A stretch of 64,000 bases of DNA from Streptomyces sp. CB02058 (GTDB taxonomy: Bacteria; Actinomycetota; Actinomycetes; Streptomycetales; Streptomycetaceae), in contig NZ_LIPG01000004.1 in assembly GCF_001905505.1 (NCBI RefSeq), positions 744,001 through 808,000 of the forward strand, read 5' to 3'. The notes below the pieces were generated by a model. The model was not told the DNA's origin, did no database searches, and saw nothing but the letters and a program-made list of their open reading frames with translations. Numbering within the stretch: the stretch's first letter is position 1; each line of letters starts with the position of its first letter. Positions 33,201-42,674 of the stretch are shown here, one piece after another. A program made the translations under genes and the position numbers.

Positions 33201-36200
33201 TCAGGAACTCGGCACGGCGAAGTCCCAGTCCAGTTCCCACAGGGTCGCCGTGCCGTCGAGCCCACCCACGAGCAAGTGCCGCGCGTCCCGCGTCACTTGC
33301 AGGTCCAGCACCCCGCTCTGCGGTGTCTCAAGGGTATGGACCAAGTCTCCGGTCCTGAGGTTCCAGACCGTGACGCTTCCTGCCAGGTCTCCAACGAAAA
33401 GGAGCTCGTCGTCCGGACTCAACGCCAGACACACGGGCCGCGCAGACTGATCCGGCGCACCCGGCTGATCCGACTGCCCGGCAAACTCGTGCATACGCTC
33501 CCCAGTGCCGCTCCACGCGCGCACGTATGGTGCTTCGTCCCCGCACGCGACGACGACCTGGCGATCGTCCGACACGCACACGTCGCGCGGATAGTAGGCG
33601 TCGTCGACCGGAATGGAGGCCGCGCAACCGCCGTCGGACAGGTCCCAGACCCGAAGTGACCCTGGTGCCGCGGAGACCGCCGTGCGCCCGTCCGCGCTGA
33701 TCCGGACGGCGTTGACACGTGAGGTGTGCCCGGTGAGCGTACGCAGGCGTCGTCCGCTGTCCAGGTCCCAGAGTTGGAGCCCGTGGGCGTTGTCGGCCGC
33801 GACGGCCCGGTGGAGATCGGCGGAGATGCCGGCCGTAGTGAAGATATTCGCGTCCTCCGGGACGAACGAGGCGGACCTCGTCCCCTCCGCCGTCGACCAG
33901 ACACACAGGGTCCCAGAGGCCAGCACCGCGGCGACCCTGCGCCCTTCGGCGTCGAACCTCGTCGTCAGCACACCGTCGTCGAGGTCGAACACCGGCGTGC
34001 CGCTGCGCAGATCCCACACCTTTGCCCCGAGGAGGGTCTGGCAGGTCGCGTACCGCGCGTCGTCGGAGACGCTCGTCCCCGTCCTGCGCAGTGCCGTCCC
34101 GGGTGCGGACATCGTCCGCTTGATCCATGCCGCCCGCAGTCCCGTACGAGAGAACCGGGCGCCCAGCTCCCGCCAGGACCGCAGGAGCCGCACGTCCCGC
34201 TCGTAGCCGGGTAACGCCCGCGCTTCGCTGAGGAGTTGGTGTGCGATGCGAAACTGGGTGGCGTCGACGGCCGCCTCGGCCCGGGCTGCCAGGTCGCGGG
34301 CCCGGTCGCCGAAGTGCGTGAGGTCGACCACCGGGTGGGGGCGGCTCACGCGCAGTGCGGCCGTGTAGCCGACGGGGACCCGCAGCTCCCAGGAGCGGAC
34401 CGTGTTGTCGGCGGCGACGGACCGCGCGTGCCGGCCGTCCGGGGAGAACCAGACTGCGCACACACCCGCCGTGTGCCCGTGCAGCGTACGCAGACAGCGC
34501 AGCGTGGTCAGGTCCCAGAGGCAGACGGTGCCGTCCTCGTTGCCCGTCATCGCCCAGTGCGTGTCTGCGTCGAGGGCGAGTGTCGTGATGCCGGCGGTGG
34601 TCGTCATGCGGCGCTCACACTCGCCGCTCCCGACGTTCCAGACGCGGATCATCTCGTCGTCGCTCGCGACGACCACGCGCGTACCGTCGGCGGTCCATGC
34701 CATCGCCGAGACCCGGGCGAGTGAATCCGCGAGGACGCGCCAGTGGTCCCGGGAGTCGGCGGACAACAGATGCAGGCGGCCGTGCGTGCCTCCGTGGTAG
34801 ACAAGCAGGGTGCCCCCGTCGGGGCTCACCTGCGCCATGGAGAAGGCTCCCCGGTCGTCGAAGCGGTCGTTCAGCACGAGCCCGCCGCGCGGCACCGCCG
34901 TGCCCTGCTGGAGGTTCCAGCCGAGCAGTTCGCCGTCCCCGGTCACCGCGTAGGCCGTGGTCTGGTCGGGAGCCAGGCACAGGGCTTGCACCGTCTCGTT
35001 CCCGACCGGGGTGAACATCCGCAGCCCGCGCTTGGTCGCGAAGTTCCACAGGCGCACGCACTCACCGCGGGCGAGCACCAGGCCGTAGCCTCCGTCGACG
35101 CTGCTGACGTGATTGGCCCAGGTTCCCCCGCTTTCGCGGCTGTGCAGGCACTCTCCGGTGATCGCGTCCCACAAGTGGGTCGTGCCGTTCGAGTCGCCGC
35201 TGATCACTTGGGTTCCGTCACGCGTGAACGCGGCCTGACCGAACGGGGGGAAGCGCTGGTCCGGGTACCAGGGGACGGATGTCGTCCCGGCGGCGGACAG
35301 GTGCCCGAGGTCCGGCGAGTCCAGCGCCTGCTGCGCGGACCGTGTCTCCGGTTCGTCCGCTTGGTCCCGCGTGACCCGTTGCAGGAGCTCGCGCGCGCTG
35401 TCCACAGCGCCGCGCTCCAGATGCGCCTGCGCCGCCAGCAGGTGCGCGTACCAGGGGTCTCCGGCGTGCCGGCTCACGACGCGCAGGGCGGCGAGCAGGG
35501 CCGCGTCGCTGGTCTCGCCGCGCCGCCATCGCAGCAGTTGCGCGTTGTACGTTGCGTCGAGGTGCTGCGGGTCCGCTTCGAATGCCTTGCGCAGCTGGTC
35601 GTCGGCCTCTTCCCGGTGCCCGAGGTCGAGCAGCGACAGGGCGCGGTTGTTGTACTCGGCCGCCCTGAGTTCGGCCGGCGTGGGTGCAACGAGGCGCGGG
35701 GCGTCAGGAGCCAACTGGGCGTGTATCTCTTCGAGTTCGCTCGCGATGTCCGCCATCGAGTCCGGCCGGGCCTGCGGCTCCGGTTCGAGACAGCGGTCCA
35801 GGAGAAGCGCGAGGGGCCGGGGCATCCGCCGCTCCGGCGGCTCGGAAACCGCAGGGCCGTCGTACGTGGCGCGGGTGTACCCCGCGACGGTGGATGCCTG
35901 CGCCGACCCGGCCGCGTGGAACATCTCGCGCACGGACACCGCGAAGCTGTACACGTCGGACGCTTTGCCCAGCGGTCTGCCCCGTAGCTGTTCCGGTGAC
36001 GCGTACGCGGGCGTCAGTCCGCCCGCGGTCGGGCCGCCGGAGGTGGGGTTCAGCGCCTGGGCGATTCCAAAGTCAGTGATCTTGGCGACTCCGTCGACAC
36101 CGCCGTCGAGCAGTACGTTGGCCGGTTTCACATCGCGGTGCAATACGCCGCTGTCGTGGGCGAATTGGAGTCCGCGTGCCAGGTGGCTGCTGATCCGTAC

Positions 36201-36584
36201 GAGGCGCGCGAGAACCGCTTCAGGATCTCCCACGTACAAGGCTCCGGTGTCGATGGACTCGCGCAGGCTGCCGCCGCGAACGTACTCCGCGAACAGTCTC
36301 GGGACGTCGTTCAGCACCCTTACGTAGTAGCAGCCGCAGACGTTGGGGTGCAGGCCGAGGGAGACCCAGGTCTGTGCCTCGGCCATGAAGCGTTCCGCGT
36401 CGGGGGCGTGCGCCACGAGCTCCGGGAGCGGCGACTTGACCGCCAGGTCGATGCCCCAGCCGAGGTGCCGGACGCGGTGGACGACACCCATCCCTCCGTG
36501 CCCGACGAGGCGGGTCAACCGGTAGAGCCCGTCGATCACGTCTCCGGTGTGCCACCCGGCTGACGGCTCCGCGGACGTGCTCAT
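33201..36584 (-). CDS. Ser/Thr protein kinase with TPR region and two WD40 propellers
   Basis: A 1127-residue kinase. Residues 20-290 form the catalytic domain: glycine loop VGHGGMGVV, Lys50 in LAVKS, HRDVKPANVLLD (Asp151) and DFG (Asp171). A TPR-like helical segment follows at about 310-430. From about 440 to the end there are 14 WD40-like blades (blade ends such as THLWDAITG, IRVWNVGSG, VCLWDLTTL, LQLWDLDSG, VTVWNLRTG), in two groups of seven separated by a helical insert near 780, so two propellers are likely. There is no transmembrane helix, so it is cytosolic. The start ATG 36584 follows TGGAGGAG. FHA protein upstream in the same operon is a likely phospho-partner. Confidence 0.92.
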   Translation of the reverse strand: MSTSAEPSAGWHTGDVIDGLYRLTRLVGHGGMGVVHRVRHLGWGIDLAVKSPLPELVAHAPDAERFMAEAQTWVSLGLHPNVCGCYYVRVLNDVPRLFAEYVRGGSLRESIDTGALYVGDPEAVLARLVRISSHLARGLQFAHDSGVLHRDVKPANVLLDGGVDGVAKITDFGIAQALNPTSGGPTAGGLTPAYASPEQLRGRPLGKASDVYSFAVSVREMFHAAGSAQASTVAGYTRATYDGPAVSEPPERRMPRPLALLLDRCLEPEPQARPDSMADIASELEEIHAQLAPDAPRLVAPTPAELRAAEYNNRALSLLDLGHREEADDQLRKAFEADPQHLDATYNAQLLRWRRGETSDAALLAALRVVSRHAGDPWYAHLLAAQAHLERGAVDSARELLQRVTRDQADEPETRSAQQALDSPDLGHLSAAGTTSVPWYPDQRFPPFGQAAFTRDGTQVISGDSNGTTHLWDAITGECLHSRESGGTWANHVSSVDGGYGLVLARGECVRLWNFATKRGLRMFTPVGNETVQALCLAPDQTTAYAVTGDGELLGWNLQQGTAVPRGGLVLNDRFDDRGAFSMAQVSPDGGTLLVYHGGTHGRLHLLSADSRDHWRVLADSLARVSAMAWTADGTRVVVASDDEMIRVWNVGSGECERRMTTTAGITTLALDADTHWAMTGNEDGTVCLWDLTTLRCLRTLHGHTAGVCAVWFSPDGRHARSVAADNTVRSWELRVPVGYTAALRVSRPHPVVDLTHFGDRARDLAARAEAAVDATQFRIAHQLLSEARALPGYERDVRLLRSWRELGARFSRTGLRAAWIKRTMSAPGTALRRTGTSVSDDARYATCQTLLGAKVWDLRSGTPVFDLDDGVLTTRFDAEGRRVAAVLASGTLCVWSTAEGTRSASFVPEDANIFTTAGISADLHRAVAADNAHGLQLWDLDSGRRLRTLTGHTSRVNAVRISADGRTAVSAAPGSLRVWDLSDGGCAASIPVDDAYYPRDVCVSDDRQVVVACGDEAPYVRAWSGTGERMHEFAGQSDQPGAPDQSARPVCLALSPDDELLFVGDLAGSVTVWNLRTGDLVHTLETPQSGVLDLQVTRDARHLLVGGLDGTATLWELDWDFAVPSS

Positions 36585-36639
36585 GCTCGATCTCCTCCAA
36601 GCTGTCAGGCTTTCGTCCCCGGAGAGACATCACGCCCGC

Positions 36640-37944
36640 TCAGCGGATGGTCAGGGACACGTGGTCGTTGAGTACGAGCGTGTCGTGGCGTCGGACGGGG
36701 ACGACCGCGTCGCGGCAGACGTCGACCGTCTCGTCCCCACGGAGTAGCACCGCGCCGCGAGCGCCGCTCAGGTGGGTGTACGTCCAGCCGTCGTCGGACA
36801 GTTCGAGGGTTCCGTGGGTGCGGCTGATGTCGGGCCGGTTGACGCTGATGTCCTTGAGACTGCGACCGATCGTCACGTAGTTCGATGCGGTGAGGTGCGT
36901 GGTCACCACCGCCTCGTCCACGATCACCGACACGTCGAGGGCGTCCTGGAGGGTGGGGCGGCCCGTAGCCGGCCCGTCTGTGTACAGCACACGCAGGGAT
37001 CGGCCGTCGGGGAGTCGCAGGAGGCTTTCGTTCGGGAGGAATACGGTCGTGCCGGGACGGATGCCCGTCCCCTGGCCCTCGCCCAGCACGATCCGGTCCG
37101 GGGACTTCTGGACCCATTGGAAACCGGGGCGTCCGTCAACACTGTCGAACCAGCGGAAGGCTCCGACCACGGTGCCGTCCTCGTCCGTCCCGCCCACCGC
37201 CGGCCCGTGCGGCGTCAGGGAGATCGGCAGATCCAGCGGCCGGCCCAGGTAGTGGCGCACCGTCTCGCCACCTCGCTCCTCGCGGCGGCCCTGAGGAGCA
37301 CGTGGCTCCTCCAGAAGGTCAAGGGTGGCGCCCGCTTGCGGGGCGCTGTCGGCGACCAGCGGCACCCACACACGCTGTACTGCGGGTTCAGAGGGGCCGC
37401 GCCGCAGGAGGCCGCGCGAGGCGTTCACCCATGCTGTGACTTCGAGCCAGCCGTGGCGGGCCTCGTCCTGGCGGACGAAGAACCGGAACTCCCGGCTGCC
37501 GGCGAGTACGCCGCGCTTCCCCGGAATCGACCACCGCAGGTGGTCCGTACCGATTCCGGTGACGTCGCTGACCACTTCCTGCCGGTTCGTGGTCCGATTC
37601 AGCCCACCACCGACCGTACCGATGCCAGGAGCCAGCGAGACGGTCGCGCTCGACACCGTTGGAACCGCTATGGATTCCGCAGCCGGAGACGGGGCACAGG
37701 CAACCGGGGGCGGACAGCCACGGGGCGCGTGGAGCCGTACAGAGACAACCAGTTCGAGGTCCGACTTCGCCTGCACGGACCGTACGGTGACGGGAACCGC
37801 GACCACGAGGTGCCGCGACGCCTCACGCGCCGCACCGGTGAGTCCCGCCTCCTCCAGCATCGACGAGGTCGCGACGTCGCAATCGATCCCACCGATGACG
37901 ACCGTCTGCACTCGCGCGGAACGGCCGCCGTCGTGTCCGCGCAT
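36640..37944 (-). CDS. FHA-domain protein, first gene of the kinase operon
   Basis: A 434-residue protein from ATG 37944 with AGGGGG in front. The C-terminal 90 residues are an FHA domain: YVTIGRSLKDISVNRPDISR followed by THGTLEL gives the G-R-S and S-R-x-H phospho-threonine-binding loops. The N-terminal 340 residues are unknown and mostly beta-rich, with a central segment VRHYLGRPLDLPISLTPHG. FHA domains bind pThr peptides, so the partner is probably the kinase encoded 55 bp downstream or a substrate of it. No signal peptide. Confidence 0.82.
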   Translation of the reverse strand: MRGHDGGRSARVQTVVIGGIDCDVATSSMLEEAGLTGAAREASRHLVVAVPVTVRSVQAKSDLELVVSVRLHAPRGCPPPVACAPSPAAESIAVPTVSSATVSLAPGIGTVGGGLNRTTNRQEVVSDVTGIGTDHLRWSIPGKRGVLAGSREFRFFVRQDEARHGWLEVTAWVNASRGLLRRGPSEPAVQRVWVPLVADSAPQAGATLDLLEEPRAPQGRREERGGETVRHYLGRPLDLPISLTPHGPAVGGTDEDGTVVGAFRWFDSVDGRPGFQWVQKSPDRIVLGEGQGTGIRPGTTVFLPNESLLRLPDGRSLRVLYTDGPATGRPTLQDALDVSVIVDEAVVTTHLTASNYVTIGRSLKDISVNRPDISRTHGTLELSDDGWTYTHLSGARGAVLLRGDETVDVCRDAVVPVRRHDTLVLNDHVSLTIR

Positions 37945-38154
37945 GGATCAACCCCCTGTGAATGAAAGCGAGTTTTACGCAAACTCATCATGCCCGACAT
38001 CACTGTTACGTGAGCTGCAGCTGAACAAATGCCGTGCAAGGTGGCTGAGTCGCGCTGTATCGTCCTGATCGCGTAGACCATTCCGGGGGCCGCCGAAACC
38101 TTGCGAACTCCAGGACTTCCTCGACGCGATTTCGCAGTTCGCCGACCCCGAAGC

Positions 38155-38682
38155 GGCGCTGGAACGCCTGCCGGTGAGCAACCTGCGCCCGCGCATCTCG
38201 GCGAGTTGGGTGCATTGCTCCCGCCGGAGTTGGTCGTCGCGACCGCGCTGGGCTGCTTCAGCCGGAAGGTCGTCGGCTGGACCATCGCCGACCACATGCG
38301 CACCGATCTGGGTGCCGACGCCCGGAAGATGGCCGCCCGCACCCGCGGCAGCCTGGACGGCGCGGTGTCCACGCCGACCACGAAGCCCAATACGCGGCCA
38401 AGGCCTTCGCCGACCCCTGTGACCAGCTCGAAGTGACCCGGTCGATGGGGGCGATCGGCTCGAGCGCGGACAACGCGGCCTGCGAAAGCTTCCACGCGTC
38501 CCCCAAACGCGAGACGCCTCCAGGGCGTCCGAGGCTACGGCGACGCCGCCACCTGCAGAAGGACCGTCTTCGCCCGGCTGACCCGCTACAACACCCGCCG
38601 ACGGCACTCCGCCAACGGCCACCTCAGCCCCGACGAATACGAACGCCGACACCACACCTCTAACCTCACGCTCACCGCGTGA
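38155..38682 (+). pseudogene. IS3-family OrfB transposase remnant with frameshifts
   Basis: Two frames together give the C-terminal half of an IS3 transposase. First GCFSRKVVGWTIADHMRTDL (38251 onward), then TRSMGAIGSSADNAACESFH (38432 onward), then LTRYNTRRRHSANGHLSPDE to a stop at 38682. These match the D-x-x-S-R-x-V-V-G-W, M-S-x-x-G-x-x-x-D-N-A-x-x-E and Y-N-x-x-R-x-H-S blocks. The first DDE residue region is missing and a deletion lies near 38370. Non-functional. Confidence 0.75.
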
Positions 38683-38826
38683 TCACCAACCGCGTGTCCA
38701 CCGCCACGGGGGAAGGCCCGTCCATGCGTTCGTCCATGCAGACTCCCTCGATCCCAAGGCCCTCCATAAAGAATTCGGCCGCCCCTGGCACCCCGGTCTC
38801 GCCTCGCTCCTCGTGCTGATGCTTAG

Positions 38827-39972
38827 TCATTCGGCGATGTCGACGCCGTAGTGCCGGGCAAGGCCGGCGAGAGCATGGTCGTATCCCTGTCCGACCGCAC
38901 GCAGTCGCCAGCCATCGCCCCGGCGGTAGATCTCGGCGAGGATCATGGTGCGCTCGGTAGTGGCGGCGTCGAGGGCGGCCCGTGCGACGGGGGCCTCACC
39001 GACCCCGCAGGTGGCGATGACCTCCACCGCGCCGACATCGCAGAACGTCGCGTCGCCGTCGATCGCCGCCGCGACCACGACCCTGCTCACCTCCAGGGGC
39101 AGCCGCTCCAGGTCGACGCTGATGGCCTGCTCCGTCGGGCCGTCCGTGGCGAGCCGGACCGTGCCGTCGGGGTGTTCGGTCGCCCCATGGAAGACGAAGT
39201 CCTCGTCTCCCGCGACCTGCTCCTGCGCGTCCAGTACGAAGGCGACGACATCGACTTCGCACATGGTGAGCTGCCCCCAAGTGGCTGCCACCGTCCACTC
39301 CGCAGAGGTATCCGGCAGGTCGACAACCGCACCACGGACCAAGACCTCAGCCATGTCCCTCGCCCCTGCGACTGCCGGGCTCTGCGACACGGGCCGGAGT
39401 TCCGGGGCGGGCGCCGGACCGTGTGCGAGAAGCCAGTTGGCGTCGTGGACAGGCAGACCGAGTGAGCTGATGCGGCTCATACGGCGGTCCGGCTCCCCAC
39501 CGGGATGCAGCACGATGTCGGTGACTCTCGCCGAGAGATTGACCGCCACGGAGGCGCCGAGCCCGGCAGCACGGGCACGCGCAGCCCCGGCTTCCTCATG
39601 GGTGCCACCCAGCACTAGCACGCGGCGCCCGGCGAGCAGCCGGTCCGCCCTGGCGGAAGCGGTTCGTGCGACCGGTGCGGCGATACGCTGAGTGGGCAGT
39701 TTCGGAGCGGGTGTGCCGGTCGCGGCCGCCGCATTCCCTGGTATCGGTGTGCCGGTGGCACGGCGTCGGTCGGCGACGGCGGCCTGGGCCGTGCCTTTGG
39801 CCTGACCGGGCCGCACGTCGTCCAGCAACCGCAGATAGGTCTGCTCGTCCACCAGGGGAACGCCTTCGGCAACGGCCCGGCGTAGTTTGGCGGTCCCCTC
39901 GCCAGGATCATTGGTGACCAGGAGGCTGGTCTGTCCGCTGACCGAAGTCATCATGTTGAGGCCGGCCGCCAC
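38827..39972 (-). CDS. TerD-domain protein with BRCT-like domains, 5'-truncated
   Basis: 381 residues from GTG 39972. Residues 1-50 (TSLLVTNDPGEGTAKLRRAV, EGVPLVDEQTYLRLLDDV) are the second half of a BRCT-like domain, 112-186 another BRCT-like unit (RRVLVLGGTHEEAGAARARA), and 205-381 a TerD domain (TFCDVGAVEVIATCGVG, RTMILAEIYRRGDGWRLRAVG). In full-length Streptomyces relatives, as I remember them, a DnaQ-like 3'-5' exonuclease precedes the BRCT part. Here the frame begins in mid-domain with no ribosome site, next to the repeat at 40029-40165, so the 5' half appears lost. TerD proteins bind Ca2+ and are tied to tellurite, stress and phage resistance. Confidence 0.75.
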   Translation of the reverse strand: MAAGLNMMTSVSGQTSLLVTNDPGEGTAKLRRAVAEGVPLVDEQTYLRLLDDVRPGQAKGTAQAAVADRRRATGTPIPGNAAAATGTPAPKLPTQRIAAPVARTASARADRLLAGRRVLVLGGTHEEAGAARARAAGLGASVAVNLSARVTDIVLHPGGEPDRRMSRISSLGLPVHDANWLLAHGPAPAPELRPVSQSPAVAGARDMAEVLVRGAVVDLPDTSAEWTVAATWGQLTMCEVDVVAFVLDAQEQVAGDEDFVFHGATEHPDGTVRLATDGPTEQAISVDLERLPLEVSRVVVAAAIDGDATFCDVGAVEVIATCGVGEAPVARAALDAATTERTMILAEIYRRGDGWRLRAVGQGYDHALAGLARHYGVDIAE

Positions 39973-40611
39973 CGAGCGGAGCCGGGGAGAGCATGAGCAC
40001 TGGTGCGGCCTCCCACCATGGCCCCTTGCAGTTGGTCCGGCCGGACGTACCCCGTACAGTCAGGCCCTGCCGACGCCACCCAAGAACGACAACCGCACCT
40101 GCCGATTGTGATTCGAGACGTTCGTGTCCACCAAACTCCGTTAAGGCAACCTGCAGGATAGCCGCCGAACACCTCTCAGGTCGCACGATCTTCGTTCGAG
40201 ACGGACGGATGGTGCGGATGCCCCGCGAGTCCGGCAGTCGTACCTGGGCGCCAGTCGCGCTGCCCTGCGAGACAGCCAGCACCGCCCATCCGGTGGCCAG
40301 GTCTGAGCACCTGCTGGTTGCGCTCGACGAATACCGCCAGATAAACACCGGCTTGCGCTCTAGCCCGGATCCCGTCACCGCCGACCAGCTGCCGTCGGGA
40401 TCGGGGCGGTGGACCTCGGTCGAATGCAGGGGCGCACGCGCAACATCACTGTGGTCACCACGCCCCAAACAGCACCCGATTCAGGGAGTAGCGCCCCTCA
40501 CCTGCGGAGAAGGAAACGGGAAACAGCATCGATCGCCTTGTCCGTCCGGCTGGCACTGCCGCACTCTTACCTGCGAACGCCTTCGCCTGGACGGTCGGTC
40601 AGGAGAGTCCC
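39973..40611. other. Intergenic region holding repeat copy A
   Basis: About 640 bp. It contains the direct-repeat copy at 40029-40165. A plus-strand frame from about 40180 to 40480 reads VRDGRMVRMPRESGSRTWAP and LLVALDEYRQINTGLRSSPD, which looks weakly protein-like but has no ribosome site; it may be a relic. The promoter of the XRE-TPR operon must lie here. Confidence 0.45.
40029..40165. repeat. Direct repeat, copy A, flanking the TIR operon
   Basis: Matches 51332-51476 in the same orientation. Shared blocks include CAGTTGGTSCGGCCGGAC at the left and TCCACCAARCTCCGTTAAGG followed by CAACC...GAGGATAGC-like sequence at the right. Identity is highest over the last 75 bp. The two copies bound about 11.3 kb carrying the XRE-TIR-NTPase operon. 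Confidence 0.6.
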
Positions 40612-41904
40612 GTGCCACAGCCGTCCACCGGGTTCGGCGAGGAGTTGAGAAAGCGTCGTCTGGACGCAGGACTCAGCCTCACCACACTGTCCGGCGCCGT
40701 GCACTACAGCAAGGCGCAGCTGAGCAAGGTCGAACGAGGCATCAAGGCTCCCAGCCGGGATCTCGTCCGTCTGTGCGACGCCGTCCTCCAGGCCGAGGGA
40801 GCACTTGTCGCCCTGGCCACCCGACCTGTTGCGGACACACCGCTTGTGCAGACTTCCGGCGCGATCGATGAGGAGGAGTGGACCATGCAACTGTCACCGG
40901 ATGGCCCGAGTTGGTTTCAGCCCTTAGGACGGCGACAGGTCGTGGGGGCAGGCGCCGCATCGCTGATGAGGTTGGGCAGGGGCGGCCCGGGACCGGTCGC
41001 CCCTGCTGCAGGCGCGGGGATGCTGGAGGCGTCCCGCTCTCTGTTCACGCACTACCGGCGTCTGGGGCAGAGCGTCGAGCCCGGCTATCTACTTCCCGGC
41101 CTGATCGCCCAGACACACACGCTGCGGGAACTGTCCGTGCACGTCGATGACGGCACCCGTCGGGATCTGCTGGCTCTCGGCTCCCGCTACGCCGAGTACG
41201 TGGGCTGGCTGATGCAGGAGACAGGCGACGAGCACGCGGCACTTTGGTGGACGCAGCGCGCGGTGGATCTGGCAGCCGCCGGCGGCGACCACGCACTGGG
41301 CGGCTACGCATTGGTCCGCAGGGCCCTGATCACGTTGTACCAGGATGACGCGGCAGAGACGGTCGCGCTGGCGCAGCGGGCCCAAAGCGACACGCTGCCA
41401 CCGCGGATCCGCGGACTGGCGGCGCAACGCGAGGCGCAAGGCCATGCACTGGCAGGCGATCGTGACGCCTGTCTGCGGGCTCTGGACCGGGCCCGCACAT
41501 TCCTTGCCCGTAATGACGGCGGCGCCGAAACTCCGGTGATCGGCAGCATGCACCTACCAGACTCGGTCGGCATGGTCACCGGCTGGTGCCTGGTCGACCT
41601 CGGCCGTCCGCGGGAGGCCGCTGAGGAACTGGACCGGCAGCTCGTCCTGGTCTCCCGGGACGCGGTCCGCACCCAGGTGCGGTACGGGATACGCCGGGCG
41701 TTGGCCTACGCGTCGGACGGCGAAATCGACCACGCCTGTGCTGTGACGGAGTCGCTTCTCGACGGGGTGGTCACGGTCCGGTCCGCGACCGTCACGATCG
41801 ATCTTCGGCGTCTCACCCGTCTCCTGGCTCGACATCCCACGCACGCTGCCGTACGCCGGCTTGCTCCGCGTCTCGGCACGTTAACGCACCCTCCCACATC
41901 CTGA
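40612..41904 (+). CDS. XRE-family regulator with TPR-like sensor domain, first gene of the TIR operon
   Basis: A 430-residue protein from GTG 40612 with AGGAGAG upstream. The XRE HTH is at about residues 7-60 (GEELRKRRLDAGLSLTTLSG, AVHYSKAQLSKVERG). A flexible linker with LGRRQVVGAGAASLM leads to helical TPR-like repeats (residues 140-420). This is the common Streptomyces layout of XRE-TPR regulators, some of which respond to peptide or nucleotide ligands. It lies 15 bp ahead of the TIR gene, so it is probably the autoregulator or the sensor of the operon. Confidence 0.85.
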   Translation: MPQPSTGFGEELRKRRLDAGLSLTTLSGAVHYSKAQLSKVERGIKAPSRDLVRLCDAVLQAEGALVALATRPVADTPLVQTSGAIDEEEWTMQLSPDGPSWFQPLGRRQVVGAGAASLMRLGRGGPGPVAPAAGAGMLEASRSLFTHYRRLGQSVEPGYLLPGLIAQTHTLRELSVHVDDGTRRDLLALGSRYAEYVGWLMQETGDEHAALWWTQRAVDLAAAGGDHALGGYALVRRALITLYQDDAAETVALAQRAQSDTLPPRIRGLAAQREAQGHALAGDRDACLRALDRARTFLARNDGGAETPVIGSMHLPDSVGMVTGWCLVDLGRPREAAEELDRQLVLVSRDAVRTQVRYGIRRALAYASDGEIDHACAVTESLLDGVVTVRSATVTIDLRRLTRLLARHPTHAAVRRLAPRLGTLTHPPTS

Positions 41905-41918
41905 AGAGAGGCTTAGAG

Positions 41919-42674
41919 ATGACCGATGTATTCATCAACTACCGTACAGGGGACGGCGACAAGACGGCTGCCCTGATCGACCAGGAGCTCTCGCGTCGCT
42001 TCGGCAGTGGCCGGATTTTCCGTGCCTCGAAGTCCATCGCTCCCGGTCAGGCATACCCCGATGAACTGCTTACGGGCCTGCGTCGCTGCGCGGTGGTTCT
42101 GGCTGTCATCGGACCGGACTGGACGAATTTCCAGCGCCGGCTGCGCGACCCCGAGGACTGGGTACGCAAGGAGATCATGGAGGCATTCGACTGTGAGCTT
42201 ACCGTCGTTCCCGTACTTGACGGCCGGAAGACCGACCGACTGAACAAAGCCGACCTGCCTGACGAACTGGCCTGGCTTACAGAGATCCAGTCCGTCCCGT
42301 TCAGCACACATGACACCGAGGCAGGTCTGAAACGCGTTGGTGACGTGGTGGCCGACATCGTCCCGGGTCTGCGCGACCTGGACCGTGACGCCGTCTCCCC
42401 GCTCACACCGGGCTCGGTGACCAACTCGATCGGGGAAGTGAGCGGCACGGCCGTACAGAGTCGTGACTTCACCGGCGACGTCGGCGGCACCGTCATCAAA
42501 GCCTCCACCGGTCCCGTGCACACGGGCCAGGGCGATATCTACCAGAATTCCCGCAATGAGTCGGGGGGCCGGCACTTCTCGGGCAACGGGATGACGTACT
42601 TCGAGGGCGACCACCACGGTGACATCAGGCACCGGTTCGGTGAAGCCCAAGAACATGAGGGCGACGACCGGTGA
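41919..42674 (+). CDS. TIR-domain effector with C-terminal amyloid-like signalling motifs
   Basis: A 251-residue protein. Residues 1-150 are a TIR domain: DVFINYRTGDGDKTAALIDQ, then SIAPGQAYPDELLTGL, VVLAVIGPDW and WVRKEIMEAF, where Glu85 fits the catalytic position of NAD+-cleaving TIRs. The C-terminal 85 residues are glycine-rich and unstructured-looking, with NSIGEVSGTAVQSRDFTGDV (169-188), TGPVHTGQGDIYQN (197-210) and NGMTYFEGDHHGDIRHRFG (223-241). Such short G/N/Q-rich beta-arch motifs act as homotypic amyloid signals in actinobacterial immune proteins. The stop overlaps the next start (GTGA). Likely a cell-suicide or NAD+-depleting effector. Confidence 0.88.
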   Translation: MTDVFINYRTGDGDKTAALIDQELSRRFGSGRIFRASKSIAPGQAYPDELLTGLRRCAVVLAVIGPDWTNFQRRLRDPEDWVRKEIMEAFDCELTVVPVLDGRKTDRLNKADLPDELAWLTEIQSVPFSTHDTEAGLKRVGDVVADIVPGLRDLDRDAVSPLTPGSVTNSIGEVSGTAVQSRDFTGDVGGTVIKASTGPVHTGQGDIYQNSRNESGGRHFSGNGMTYFEGDHHGDIRHRFGEAQEHEGDDR

